Below, one piece after another: positions 29,443-37,986 of a stretch of DNA of 64,000 nt; position 1 is the first letter of the stretch, and every line of letters starts with the position of its first letter. The notes under the pieces are model-generated. The model was not told the DNA's origin, did no database searches, and saw nothing but the letters and a program-made list of their open reading frames with translations. A program made the translations under genes and the position numbers. Source of the DNA: an uncultured Litoreibacter sp. (GTDB lineage: Bacteria; Pseudomonadota; Alphaproteobacteria; Rhodobacterales; Rhodobacteraceae); the NCBI GenBank assembly GCA_947493265.1, contig CANLQL010000002.1:858798-922797 (forward strand), written 5' to 3'.

Positions 29443-30774
29443 ATGGCAACAGCATTGAAAATTGCAATCGTAGATGACGAACAGGATATGCGGCAATCGA
29501 TCAGCCAGTGGCTGGCCTTGTCGGGCTATGACACCGAAACCTTTGCCAATGCCGAAGATGCGTTGCGCGGGATCGGCAATGACTATCCTGGGATCGTCGT
29601 CAGTGACATTCGCATGCCCGGTATGGACGGGATGCAGTTTCTGAAACGCTTGATGAGCCAGGACAGCTCCCTGCCGGTGATCATGATCACGGGGCATGGC
29701 GATGTACCAATGGCCGTAGAAGCGATGCGCGTTGGCGCGTTCGATTTCCTTGAAAAGCCGTTTAACCCGGACAGGATGACGGAACTGGCGAAGAAAGCCA
29801 CCGTGTCGCGCCGCTTGACCCTGAACAACCGCGCGTTGCGTCGTGAGCTGTCAGATGGCTCTGCCCTGATGAGCAAGCTGATCGGGTCGTCCCCGGTAAT
29901 GGAGCGGCTGCGCGAAGATATTCTGGATCTGGGGCAGGCCGATGGTCACGTTCTGATCGACGGTGAAACTGGCACTGGCAAAACACTTGTCGCCCATGCG
30001 CTGCATGCGGTTGGCCCACGGGCGGGTAAGAAGTTCGTCATGGTCAATTGCGCGGCATTTGATGAAGCCAGCCTTGGCGCGCGCCTGTTTGATCCGGTGG
30101 AAGAGGGTGACACCCTGCCAATGGTGGAAGAAGCCCGTGGTGGCACGTTGGTCTTGGAAGATATCGAAGCCTTGTCGAGCACGCTGCAAGCGCGTCTTTT
30201 GCAGATGATCAACGATCAGGGCACACCGGCTGAAACCCGGATCATCGCGATCTGTAATACGCATGAAGAAGGCAAAACCTGCGAGGATCTGATCCGGGCT
30301 GATCTCTACTACCGATTGGCGGCAATGAAGATCACGATCCCACCGCTCAGAACGCGTGGTGAGGATATTCTGAGTCTGTTCAATCGTTACGCCGAACAGT
30401 TCGGCGAGGAATACGGCTCAGAAGCGCCGGAAGTGTCTGCGCAGGAAGCAGCGCAACTGTTGCAAGCCCCATGGCCCGGCAATGTGCGTCAGCTGATCAA
30501 TGTCGCCGAGCGTGCCGTTTTGCAAAATCGCCGCGGGTCTGGGTCAATCGCCTCGCTCTTGATGGCCGACAATGACGAGATCGGTCCGGTGATGACGACA
30601 GAGGGCAAACCGCTGAAAGAATATGTTGAAGCGTTTGAGCGGATGTTGATCGACAATACGATGCGTCGTCATAAAGGGTCGATCGCGTCGGTGATGGATG
30701 AATTGTGCCTGCCACGCCGGACATTGAACGAAAAAATGGCCAAATACGGTCTGCATCGCTCAGATTACCTGTGA
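29443..30774 (+). CDS. DctD-like NtrC-family response regulator lacking GAFTGA
   Basis: REC domain (IVDDEQDMRQSI, VVSDIRMPGMDG), AAA+ Walker A GETGTGKT, R-finger region RADLYYRLA, Fis-like C-terminus. Confidence 0.9.
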   Translation: MATALKIAIVDDEQDMRQSISQWLALSGYDTETFANAEDALRGIGNDYPGIVVSDIRMPGMDGMQFLKRLMSQDSSLPVIMITGHGDVPMAVEAMRVGAFDFLEKPFNPDRMTELAKKATVSRRLTLNNRALRRELSDGSALMSKLIGSSPVMERLREDILDLGQADGHVLIDGETGTGKTLVAHALHAVGPRAGKKFVMVNCAAFDEASLGARLFDPVEEGDTLPMVEEARGGTLVLEDIEALSSTLQARLLQMINDQGTPAETRIIAICNTHEEGKTCEDLIRADLYYRLAAMKITIPPLRTRGEDILSLFNRYAEQFGEEYGSEAPEVSAQEAAQLLQAPWPGNVRQLINVAERAVLQNRRGSGSIASLLMADNDEIGPVMTTEGKPLKEYVEAFERMLIDNTMRRHKGSIASVMDELCLPRRTLNEKMAKYGLHRSDYL

Positions 30775-31162
30775 CGCGCTGATCTGACGGACGTGCGCAT
30801 GCCGCGCGCCGCCTAGTCTGTTCGGGCTGTAGCGGCCCGAACCACTGATGCCCAATAGTGACGTTAGGGCATACATCGTGCATCTGGATCGAAATTTCTG
30901 TCAGCGATTTGCTGCGATTTGGTGATTGGCGATTGTAATTGTCTTGTAAAACCCCCATTACTAAAGAACGGATCGGTCCGCGCGAGGCGCGGATTGGACG
31001 GTTAGAGTTTCGCTGCAGCCCCGGTCGCAAGATAAAACGACCGCGCGGATCGCAGGATTATAGACCAACTGGTCGCCCGCCCCGACACAGGAGCGGTATT
31101 TGAAAACAGACACTGCCTGCAAATGCAGCAGATGTCGGAGAAAAACGCGATGAAACGCGAGT

Positions 31163-31279
31163 GGGACATGAGCAACATAACAGGCAGGGTTTTACCCGGC
31201 ACTGTTGCGTGCAATGTCCCCGCTAAATCCATCGCCCTTACCAGACATTCCTTATTTCCTGCGTCTCCCCCGGGAGGCG
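31163..31279 (+). promoter_or_regulatory. Structured 5' leader of rne
   Basis: Nested arms GGGACAT(31163-31169)/ATGTCCC(31214-31220), GCAAC(31172-31176)/GTTGC(31204-31208), GGGT(31187-31190)/ACCC(31194-31197); second hairpin CGTCTCCC-cc-GGGAGGCG at 31262-31279. Confidence 0.5.
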
Positions 31280-31307
31280 TGCGTGATGACGGATGCATAC
31301 GGATATC

Positions 31308-34055
31308 ATGGCTAAGAAAATGCTTATCGATGCCACCCACGCGGAGGAAACCCGCGTCGTGGTGGCAGATGGAAACAAAGTTGAGGAATTTGACTTTGAA
31401 TCTGAAAACAAACGCCAGCTTGCTGGCAACATCTACCTCGCAAAAGTAACACGTGTAGAGCCGTCCTTGCAGGCGGCCTTCGTGGACTATGGTGGCAATC
31501 GCCACGGCTTCCTTGCGTTCTCGGAAATTCATCCCGACTATTATCAGATCCCGGTCGCTGACCGCGAAGCGCTGATTGCCGAAGAATTGGAATATGCGCG
31601 CGCGCAGGCCGAAGAGGACGAAAAGCCGAAGAAATCACGCTCCCGGCGGGGTCGTGGCAAATCCAAAGCGGAAGCCACCGTCAGCGACGACGAGGTCGTC
31701 AAGGCTGATCCCGAAGTGCAAACCGACGAGGATGGCAAGGCCATTCCCGGTATGGACGTTGTTGATCTGGAGGAAGCAGACATTGCCGATGGCGAAGGCC
31801 TGTCGCCGATGGAGACCGTGGCAGAAACGCCTGTCGAGACGCCTGAAGTTGACGAAACGTTAGACGATGACGGCGATGACAATGCGGATGCCGCGTCTGA
31901 TGGCGAGGATGAGGATGACGAGTCCAAGCCATTGGACGCATCAGAGCGGGATGGCGACATTGAGTCTGTGGCGCAAGAAGATGTCACCGAAGAAATTCGC
32001 GCCCCTCGCAAACCGCGTGCGCGGCGCTACAAAATTCAGGAAGTCGTCAAGGTTCGCCAGATCCTTCTGGTGCAGGTCGTCAAGGAAGAGCGCGGCAATA
32101 AAGGCGCGGCTCTGACAACATATCTCAGCCTTGCGGGCCGGTACTGCGTCTTGATGCCGAACACGGCGCGTGGCGGTGGAATTTCCCGCAAGATCACCAA
32201 CGCGGCCGACCGCAAGAAACTCAAGGAAATCGCCAATGAGATCGACGTGCCGCAAGGCGCGGGTCTGATTGTGCGCACGGCAGGGGCCAAACGCACGAAG
32301 ACCGAGATCAAGCGCGATTACGAATACCTCCAGCGCCATTGGGAACAAATCCGGGCCCTGACGCTGAAATCCATCGCGCCTGCGCCGATTTATGAAGAAG
32401 GCAATCTGATCAAACGGTCGATTCGTGATCTCTATAATCGCGAGATTGACGAAGTTCTGGTGGAAGGCGAAGCGGGCTACCGCGTTGCCAAGGACTTCAT
32501 GAAAATGATCATGCCGTCGCACGCCAAAAACGTGAAGCACTACGCTGATCCGATGCCGCTTTTCGCGCGTCATCAGGTGGAAAGCTACCTGTCTGGGATG
32601 TTCAACCCGACGGTGCAGCTGCCCTCTGGTGGCTATATTGTGATCGGGATCACGGAAGCGCTTGTCGCGGTCGATGTGAACTCGGGTCGGGCGACCAAAG
32701 AAGGCTCGATTGAACAAACTGCATTGAAGACGAACCTGGAAGCTGCGGAAGAAGTGGCCCGCCAGATGCGTCTGCGCGACCTTGCCGGTCTGATCGTGAT
32801 CGACTTCATCGACATGGAAGAACGCCGCAACAACAACGCGGTTGAAAAGAAGCTGAAAGACAAACTGAAAACCGATCGTGCGCGCATCCAAGTGGGCCGG
32901 ATCAGCGGTTTTGGCCTTCTGGAGATGTCGCGTCAGCGATTGCGTCCAGGCATGTTGGAAGCAACAACGCAGCCATGCCCAAGCTGTCATGGCACGGGTT
33001 TGATCCGCTCGGACGACAGTCTTGCTTTGACGATCCTGCGCCAGTTGGAAGAAGAAGGAACGCGCAAGCGGTCCCGCGAAGTGCTGCTGAAAGCACCTGT
33101 TGCTGTGATCAACTATCTGATGAACGCCAAGCGCGAACATATCGCACAGATTGAGGCCCGCTACGGCCTGTCGATCCGTCTGGAAGCGGACCCACATAAA
33201 GTGAGCCCGGATTTCGAGATTGAGAAATTCAAGACAGCGACCCGTGTGGTTGCTGATCCGATGGCGGCAGCCATTTCGATGGATTCTGTCGATATGTCTG
33301 ATCTGGATGACGTGACTGCCGGTGACGATAATTTGCCAGAGGCACCAGATGCCTCGGACGAAAACACTGATGAGCAACCGCGCAAGCGCAAGCGTCGGCG
33401 GCGTCGCGGTGGTCGTGGACGCAACCGCAACGCACAGGGTGGTGATCAGCAGGGTGGCGACCAGCAAGGCGAGGGCCAAAATGCTGAGGGCGAAAACGGC
33501 GACTCTAATTCTGACGGAAACACTGATGCCGATGCAGCCGCTGACGCGTCAGCGGCTGAAAAAGGCACAGGTCGTCGCGGCAAGTCTGAGAAATCTGACG
33601 ATGTGAAGGCGGACGACGCATCTGCGTCCGAGGTCCAAGGTGCGGAAGAGGCGGCAGAAGACGCGCCAAAACCACGCCGTCGTCGCAAAACCAAGGCGCA
33701 AGCGGCTGCAGAAGCAGAAAAAGCAGCAACTGAGGCAGACGCAGGCGACGCCGCAGCGCCAGAAGCAGATGCAAGTCAGGAAGATGCACCTGCACCGAAG
33801 AAGCGGCGGACACGCAAGAAAGCGGCCCCAGCAGAAGACGCACCGGTCGCGGAAACCACAGCAGAGCCTGCACCGGAAGCGGTTGCAGACACGGCACCTG
33901 ACGCAACATCCGAGCCGAAACCGAAAAAGCGCCGGACACGGGTCAGTAAGCCCGTAGCTGTCGAAAGCGGTGATGTCGCCGTGGCCGAAGCGCCGCAGGA
34001 CGCGCCGTCGGATGACAAGCCCAAGCGCAAAGGCTGGTGGTCGTTGGGTCGCTAA
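31308..34055 (+). CDS. rne: Ribonuclease E
   Basis: MAKKMLIDATHAEETRVVVADGNKVEEFDFE, S1 domain, VDVNSGRATKEGSIEQTALKTNLEAAEE, CPSCHGTGLIRSDDS Zn-link, low-complexity C-terminus ending KRKGWWSLGR. Confidence 0.96.
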   Translation: MAKKMLIDATHAEETRVVVADGNKVEEFDFESENKRQLAGNIYLAKVTRVEPSLQAAFVDYGGNRHGFLAFSEIHPDYYQIPVADREALIAEELEYARAQAEEDEKPKKSRSRRGRGKSKAEATVSDDEVVKADPEVQTDEDGKAIPGMDVVDLEEADIADGEGLSPMETVAETPVETPEVDETLDDDGDDNADAASDGEDEDDESKPLDASERDGDIESVAQEDVTEEIRAPRKPRARRYKIQEVVKVRQILLVQVVKEERGNKGAALTTYLSLAGRYCVLMPNTARGGGISRKITNAADRKKLKEIANEIDVPQGAGLIVRTAGAKRTKTEIKRDYEYLQRHWEQIRALTLKSIAPAPIYEEGNLIKRSIRDLYNREIDEVLVEGEAGYRVAKDFMKMIMPSHAKNVKHYADPMPLFARHQVESYLSGMFNPTVQLPSGGYIVIGITEALVAVDVNSGRATKEGSIEQTALKTNLEAAEEVARQMRLRDLAGLIVIDFIDMEERRNNNAVEKKLKDKLKTDRARIQVGRISGFGLLEMSRQRLRPGMLEATTQPCPSCHGTGLIRSDDSLALTILRQLEEEGTRKRSREVLLKAPVAVINYLMNAKREHIAQIEARYGLSIRLEADPHKVSPDFEIEKFKTATRVVADPMAAAISMDSVDMSDLDDVTAGDDNLPEAPDASDENTDEQPRKRKRRRRRGGRGRNRNAQGGDQQGGDQQGEGQNAEGENGDSNSDGNTDADAAADASAAEKGTGRRGKSEKSDDVKADDASASEVQGAEEAAEDAPKPRRRRKTKAQAAAEAEKAATEADAGDAAAPEADASQEDAPAPKKRRTRKKAAPAEDAPVAETTAEPAPEAVADTAPDATSEPKPKKRRTRVSKPVAVESGDVAVAEAPQDAPSDDKPKRKGWWSLGR

Positions 34056-34088
34056 GCACCCCTTTGAGACCAATCCAACAGATAAAAA

Positions 34089-34114
34089 ACGCCGGGTCTC
34101 AGCCCGGCGTTTTC
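34089..34114 (+). terminator. Rho-independent terminator of rne
   Basis: acgccggg-tctcag-cccggcgt followed by T-rich tail. Confidence 0.85.
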
Positions 34115-34144
34115 GTTGGCGACTTTTGTCGGTGACGGGTGCGG

Positions 34145-35482
34145 CTACTTTCCCAATGCCCGCTCGGATGCGGTTTCCACATCCTGCGCGCGCAGCCATC
34201 CGGACGACCCGCGCGGAAGAGCACCTAAGGCACGTCTGGCGTGCAGCAAAGCATCTTTGTGTTTGCGCAGAACTGCGTAGCGTTCAGCCGTTGCTGCAGA
34301 CGCCAGGCCTGGCTGGCCGTTCTTGGCATGGGCCACAGCAACATTGCGCAAAATAGAAGGATCGCCGGGATCGTTTGCGCGCGCCTTGCTTAACGCTGAA
34401 AGCGCCGCTTTGTTGGACGCTTTGGTGTTCATGGCCAACAGGGCACGTCCCAGTCCCGACAGGATCAGGGGCTCTCCTGGGGCCAGTTTGTTGGCATTTT
34501 GATAGGACGTTACCGCCGCGCCATATTGGCGGCTTTCCAACAAAATTTGGCCTTTCAGTTCGTGGTAATACGGATCGCGGGGGCGTAGGCGCAGCAAGGC
34601 GTCGACTTCCTTCAATGCTTTTTTCGTGTTGGGCATCGCCGTGTAGGCTGACGCCCTGCGCAAGATTGCCGCCTCTCCATTGCCCTTGGCCTCAGGGCGG
34701 CGCAGCACGTAGCGCGAATTGCGCAGGAAGCCTTCCAGCTTCGCATCCATGCGGGCGTACCAATACGCACTTTCGGCCGAGGTTGGCTTGGTGCTGCCTT
34801 TCAATCCGGCGGCAAAGCCTTTCACGGCACGCAATCTGTCACGGGTAAGCGGATGGGATCGCGCGTAAGGGTCTTGCCGCCCGGGGCTTAGCGCTTCTTG
34901 CCCGGTAAACAGCTCCAGGATGTCGGTCATTGCGGTTGGATCAATTCCGGCACGCGCCATTGTGCGCAAAGCTGTTTCATCTGCGGAGGCTTCTTCGGCC
35001 CGTGTATGCGACAGAAACACCCGCCTTGCAGAACTGCTGGCACCGGCCCCGATTGCGATACCAGCCTGCGCTTCACCCGCCGCTGCGGCAGCAACAGCCA
35101 AGGCAAATCCGATGGCTGAGGTGCGCCCAGCGGCTTTCGCATTGGCGCTTCGGCGTGTCAGGTGTCCATTGGTGATATGCGCCAATTCGTGAGCCAGCAC
35201 GGCTTGCAACGCTTCGGGGCGATTGAGCTTCAGGATCAGGCCGGAATGCACGAAGATATGGCGGCTGTCGGCCACGAACGCGTTGAGCGAGGAGTCCTTG
35301 ATGACCAGCACCCTGATCCGGTCCGCGCCCATGCCTGCGGCCTCCAGAACCGGGCGCATCAGGTTTTTCAACGACCGTTCGATCTCGGCGTCGCGAATAA
35401 GTGTGGCGGCCTGCGCGGGGGCGCTGAGCACCATCAGCAGCACCATCACAAATGCCTGAAGGCGGGTTGTTACGTGTCTCAC
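34145..35482 (-). CDS. M48 family periplasmic metalloprotease with TPR (BepA-like)
   Basis: LAHELAHITNGH zinc motif, signal peptide, C-terminal TPRs; likely GTG start at 35482 (VRHVTTRLQAFVMVLLMVLSAPAQA), ORF extends to 35557. Confidence 0.9.
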   Translation of the reverse strand: MRHVTTRLQAFVMVLLMVLSAPAQAATLIRDAEIERSLKNLMRPVLEAAGMGADRIRVLVIKDSSLNAFVADSRHIFVHSGLILKLNRPEALQAVLAHELAHITNGHLTRRSANAKAAGRTSAIGFALAVAAAAAGEAQAGIAIGAGASSSARRVFLSHTRAEEASADETALRTMARAGIDPTAMTDILELFTGQEALSPGRQDPYARSHPLTRDRLRAVKGFAAGLKGSTKPTSAESAYWYARMDAKLEGFLRNSRYVLRRPEAKGNGEAAILRRASAYTAMPNTKKALKEVDALLRLRPRDPYYHELKGQILLESRQYGAAVTSYQNANKLAPGEPLILSGLGRALLAMNTKASNKAALSALSKARANDPGDPSILRNVAVAHAKNGQPGLASAATAERYAVLRKHKDALLHARRALGALPRGSSGWLRAQDVETASERALGK

Positions 35483-35544
35483 AGATTGACCTCGCGGCTT
35501 TGGGCTGATTGAACCGAACTTGAGTAGCAGAATGCGAGGACAGG

Positions 35545-36684
35545 GTGCGAAGTGCAAGGCGAGCAGAGGTAGATCCTTTCATTGTGATGGACGTGATGGA
35601 GGCCGCCCGCGCTCAAGAGGCGGAAGGCCGCTCAGTAATCCATATGGAGGTTGGCCAACCCGGCACGCCCGCGCCCAAAGCCGCCCGTCAAGCTCTCGCG
35701 GACGCGATGGATCAAGACGCGTTGGGGTATACCGTTGCGCTTGGGTTGCCCGATCTGCGCAGAGGCATCGCAGAGCTTTACCGCGATTGGTACAATGTCG
35801 ATCTGGACCCGGAGCGTGTCGTGATCACAGCGGGATCATCCGCTGCATTTATTTTGGCCTTCACCGCACTTTTTGATGCAGGCGCAAAGGTTGGTGTCAC
35901 CGAACCAGGCTATCCGTCCTATCGCCAAATTCTCAAGGCTCTTGATTTGGTTCCGGTCGGATTGCCGACCCATGTTGACGCGCGCCATGTGCCGCATTTG
36001 CCAGACGAGGATTTGGCCGGTCTGATCGTCGCGAGCCCGGCCAATCCCACAGGCACGATGTTGTCCAAGGCAGATCTGTCGCAATTGATTGCGGACTGTC
36101 AGGCGCGCGGCTCCTCCTTTATCTCGGACGAGATCTATCACGGTGTGCAATATGAAGGCCGGGCTGTTTCAGCCCTTGAGATCAGCGACGATCTTTACGT
36201 GATCAACTCCTTCTCCAAGTATTTCTCCATGACCGGCTGGCGTTTGGGCTGGATGGTTGTGCCACCCGATCATGTGCGGATCATTGAACGCTTGGCGCAG
36301 AATATGTTCATTTGCGCGCCCCACGCGGCACAGGTGGCCGCATTGGGGGCGTTGCAGGCGCGGGATGAGACGGAAGCAATGCTGAGTGTGTATCGGGCCA
36401 ACCGGGATATTCTGCTGGAAGGTCTCCCCAAGGCCGGGTTCGACAAAATCGCCCCACCGGATGGCGCGTTCTATATCTACGCCGATGTCTCTGATTTGAC
36501 CGACGACAGCCGTGTGTTGGCGTCAGACATTTTGCAAAATGCCGGCGTTGCGGTCACGCCGGGCCTGGACTTTGACCCAGTTCGGGGTCACCAAACTTTG
36601 CGTTTTTCCTATGCCCGCAGTACGGACGATATCCGCGAAGGACTGGCCCGCTTGCAGGCGTGGTACAAGGCGCGCGCAGAATGA
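35545..36684 (+). CDS. Class I/II pyridoxal-phosphate aminotransferase
   Basis: 379 aa; VIHMEVGQPGTPAPKAARQAL, VASPANPTGTMLS, INSFSKYFSMTGWRLGW PLP-lysine motif. Confidence 0.92.
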   Translation: MRSARRAEVDPFIVMDVMEAARAQEAEGRSVIHMEVGQPGTPAPKAARQALADAMDQDALGYTVALGLPDLRRGIAELYRDWYNVDLDPERVVITAGSSAAFILAFTALFDAGAKVGVTEPGYPSYRQILKALDLVPVGLPTHVDARHVPHLPDEDLAGLIVASPANPTGTMLSKADLSQLIADCQARGSSFISDEIYHGVQYEGRAVSALEISDDLYVINSFSKYFSMTGWRLGWMVVPPDHVRIIERLAQNMFICAPHAAQVAALGALQARDETEAMLSVYRANRDILLEGLPKAGFDKIAPPDGAFYIYADVSDLTDDSRVLASDILQNAGVAVTPGLDFDPVRGHQTLRFSYARSTDDIREGLARLQAWYKARAE

Positions 36685-37874
36685 CAGCGCGCTGGACTGC
36701 TCTGCTTGCAGCGCTTGTAGCGGTCGTGTTCAGCAGCGTGGCCGTGGCGCAAGACTTGCGTGCGCTTGCCCGGGTCGACGCTACCGCATCCGCTATTTCC
36801 GATACCGGACCAGACGTCACTGTGACACTGGTTCTGTCGCAGCCAGTTCCTTTCCGCCCGCATGTCAGCTTTGATCCTGCCACAGCGGTTATTGCGTTCC
36901 GGGAAGTGGTCTTTGAACCCGAGATTTCGCAATTGGACCGATCAAAAAAGGTTCAAGCGGTCCGTTATAACCAGATTGAACCGGGTTGGTCGCAGTTAAT
37001 TCTTGATCTGACGGAACCAATGGCCCTGGCCACTGCCGATCTAAGTGTTGATGAAGTTGCGGGTACGGCGCGTTTGTTGCTGCGCCTTCGTCCGGCAACC
37101 CAGTCGGAAGTCGCAGCCAAGCAAGCGGCCCCCGTTACGCCGTCTGAAAACACGGTTTCAAAGGATCAGGACGGACCGCTAGTGGTGGTGCTAGATCCGG
37201 GCCATGGCGGCGTTGATCCCGGTGCTCAGATCGAGGGGATTAATGAAGCGGATTTGATGCTGACCTTTGCGCGTGAATTGCGCGAGATCTTGATCCGCGC
37301 AGGCTATGACGTGCTTCTGACCCGAAACGATGACAGCTTCGTTTCCTTGCCCGCGCGTGTCAGCATTGCCCGTGCTGCCGGTGCGGATGTATTTATCTCC
37401 CTCCATGCGGACGCATTGTTGGAGGGCCGGGCCTTGGGAACAAGCCTTTATACCTTGTCCGACAAAGCCTCCGACGCGGCCAGTGCAGCCTTGGCCGAAC
37501 GGCAAGACCGCAGCGATCTTCTGGCAGGCGTGGATTTGACAGCGCAGGATGATCAGATCGCCACGGTCTTGATGGATCTGGCACGTCGAGAAACCAAGCC
37601 GCGCACGGACGCGTTGGCGGATGCGATCATCACGGCGTTGGAAAAAAATGAGATCAACCTCTATAAGCGCCCGAAATCGCAGGCGGGGTTCTCCGTCCTG
37701 AAAGCGCCGGATATTCCGTCCGTTTTGATCGAATTGGGGTTCTTGTCGTCGAAAGCTGACCTTGAAAAAATCAGTGACGCTGCTTGGCGGTCGCGGTTTG
37801 CAATCGCGATCAGCGAGGGCTTGGCGCTTTGGGCATTTGAGGATGCAGCACGCGCGGAGAGGCTGCGCAAGTAG
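36681..37874 (+). CDS. N-acetylmuramoyl-L-alanine amidase with AMIN domain
   Basis: Signal peptide, AMIN region, VVVLDPGHGGVDPGAQIEGINEADL, SLHADALLEG, VLIELGFLSS. Confidence 0.93.
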   Translation: MTARWTALLAALVAVVFSSVAVAQDLRALARVDATASAISDTGPDVTVTLVLSQPVPFRPHVSFDPATAVIAFREVVFEPEISQLDRSKKVQAVRYNQIEPGWSQLILDLTEPMALATADLSVDEVAGTARLLLRLRPATQSEVAAKQAAPVTPSENTVSKDQDGPLVVVLDPGHGGVDPGAQIEGINEADLMLTFARELREILIRAGYDVLLTRNDDSFVSLPARVSIARAAGADVFISLHADALLEGRALGTSLYTLSDKASDAASAALAERQDRSDLLAGVDLTAQDDQIATVLMDLARRETKPRTDALADAIITALEKNEINLYKRPKSQAGFSVLKAPDIPSVLIELGFLSSKADLEKISDAAWRSRFAIAISEGLALWAFEDAARAERLRK

Positions 37875-37986
37875 CGCGATGTAACGCGAAAAAGTGATGC
37901 TATGTCACGGCAAAGCCCCGCCGAGAGGTTTTGACGGCGCGCGCGGACCCGCGTATACTAAGGCAAGTTTTTAAAGAGGCTCTGCA

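Noticed and set aside
31941-33479. 512-aa minus-strand ORF opposite rne
   Set aside because: Antisense shadow of high-GC rne coding sequence; composition (His/Arg/Phe-rich, no domain pattern) not protein-like.
33340-34050. Repetitive-looking Lys/Ala/Glu-coding stretch
   Set aside because: Low-complexity C-terminal tail of RNase E, not a DNA repeat array.
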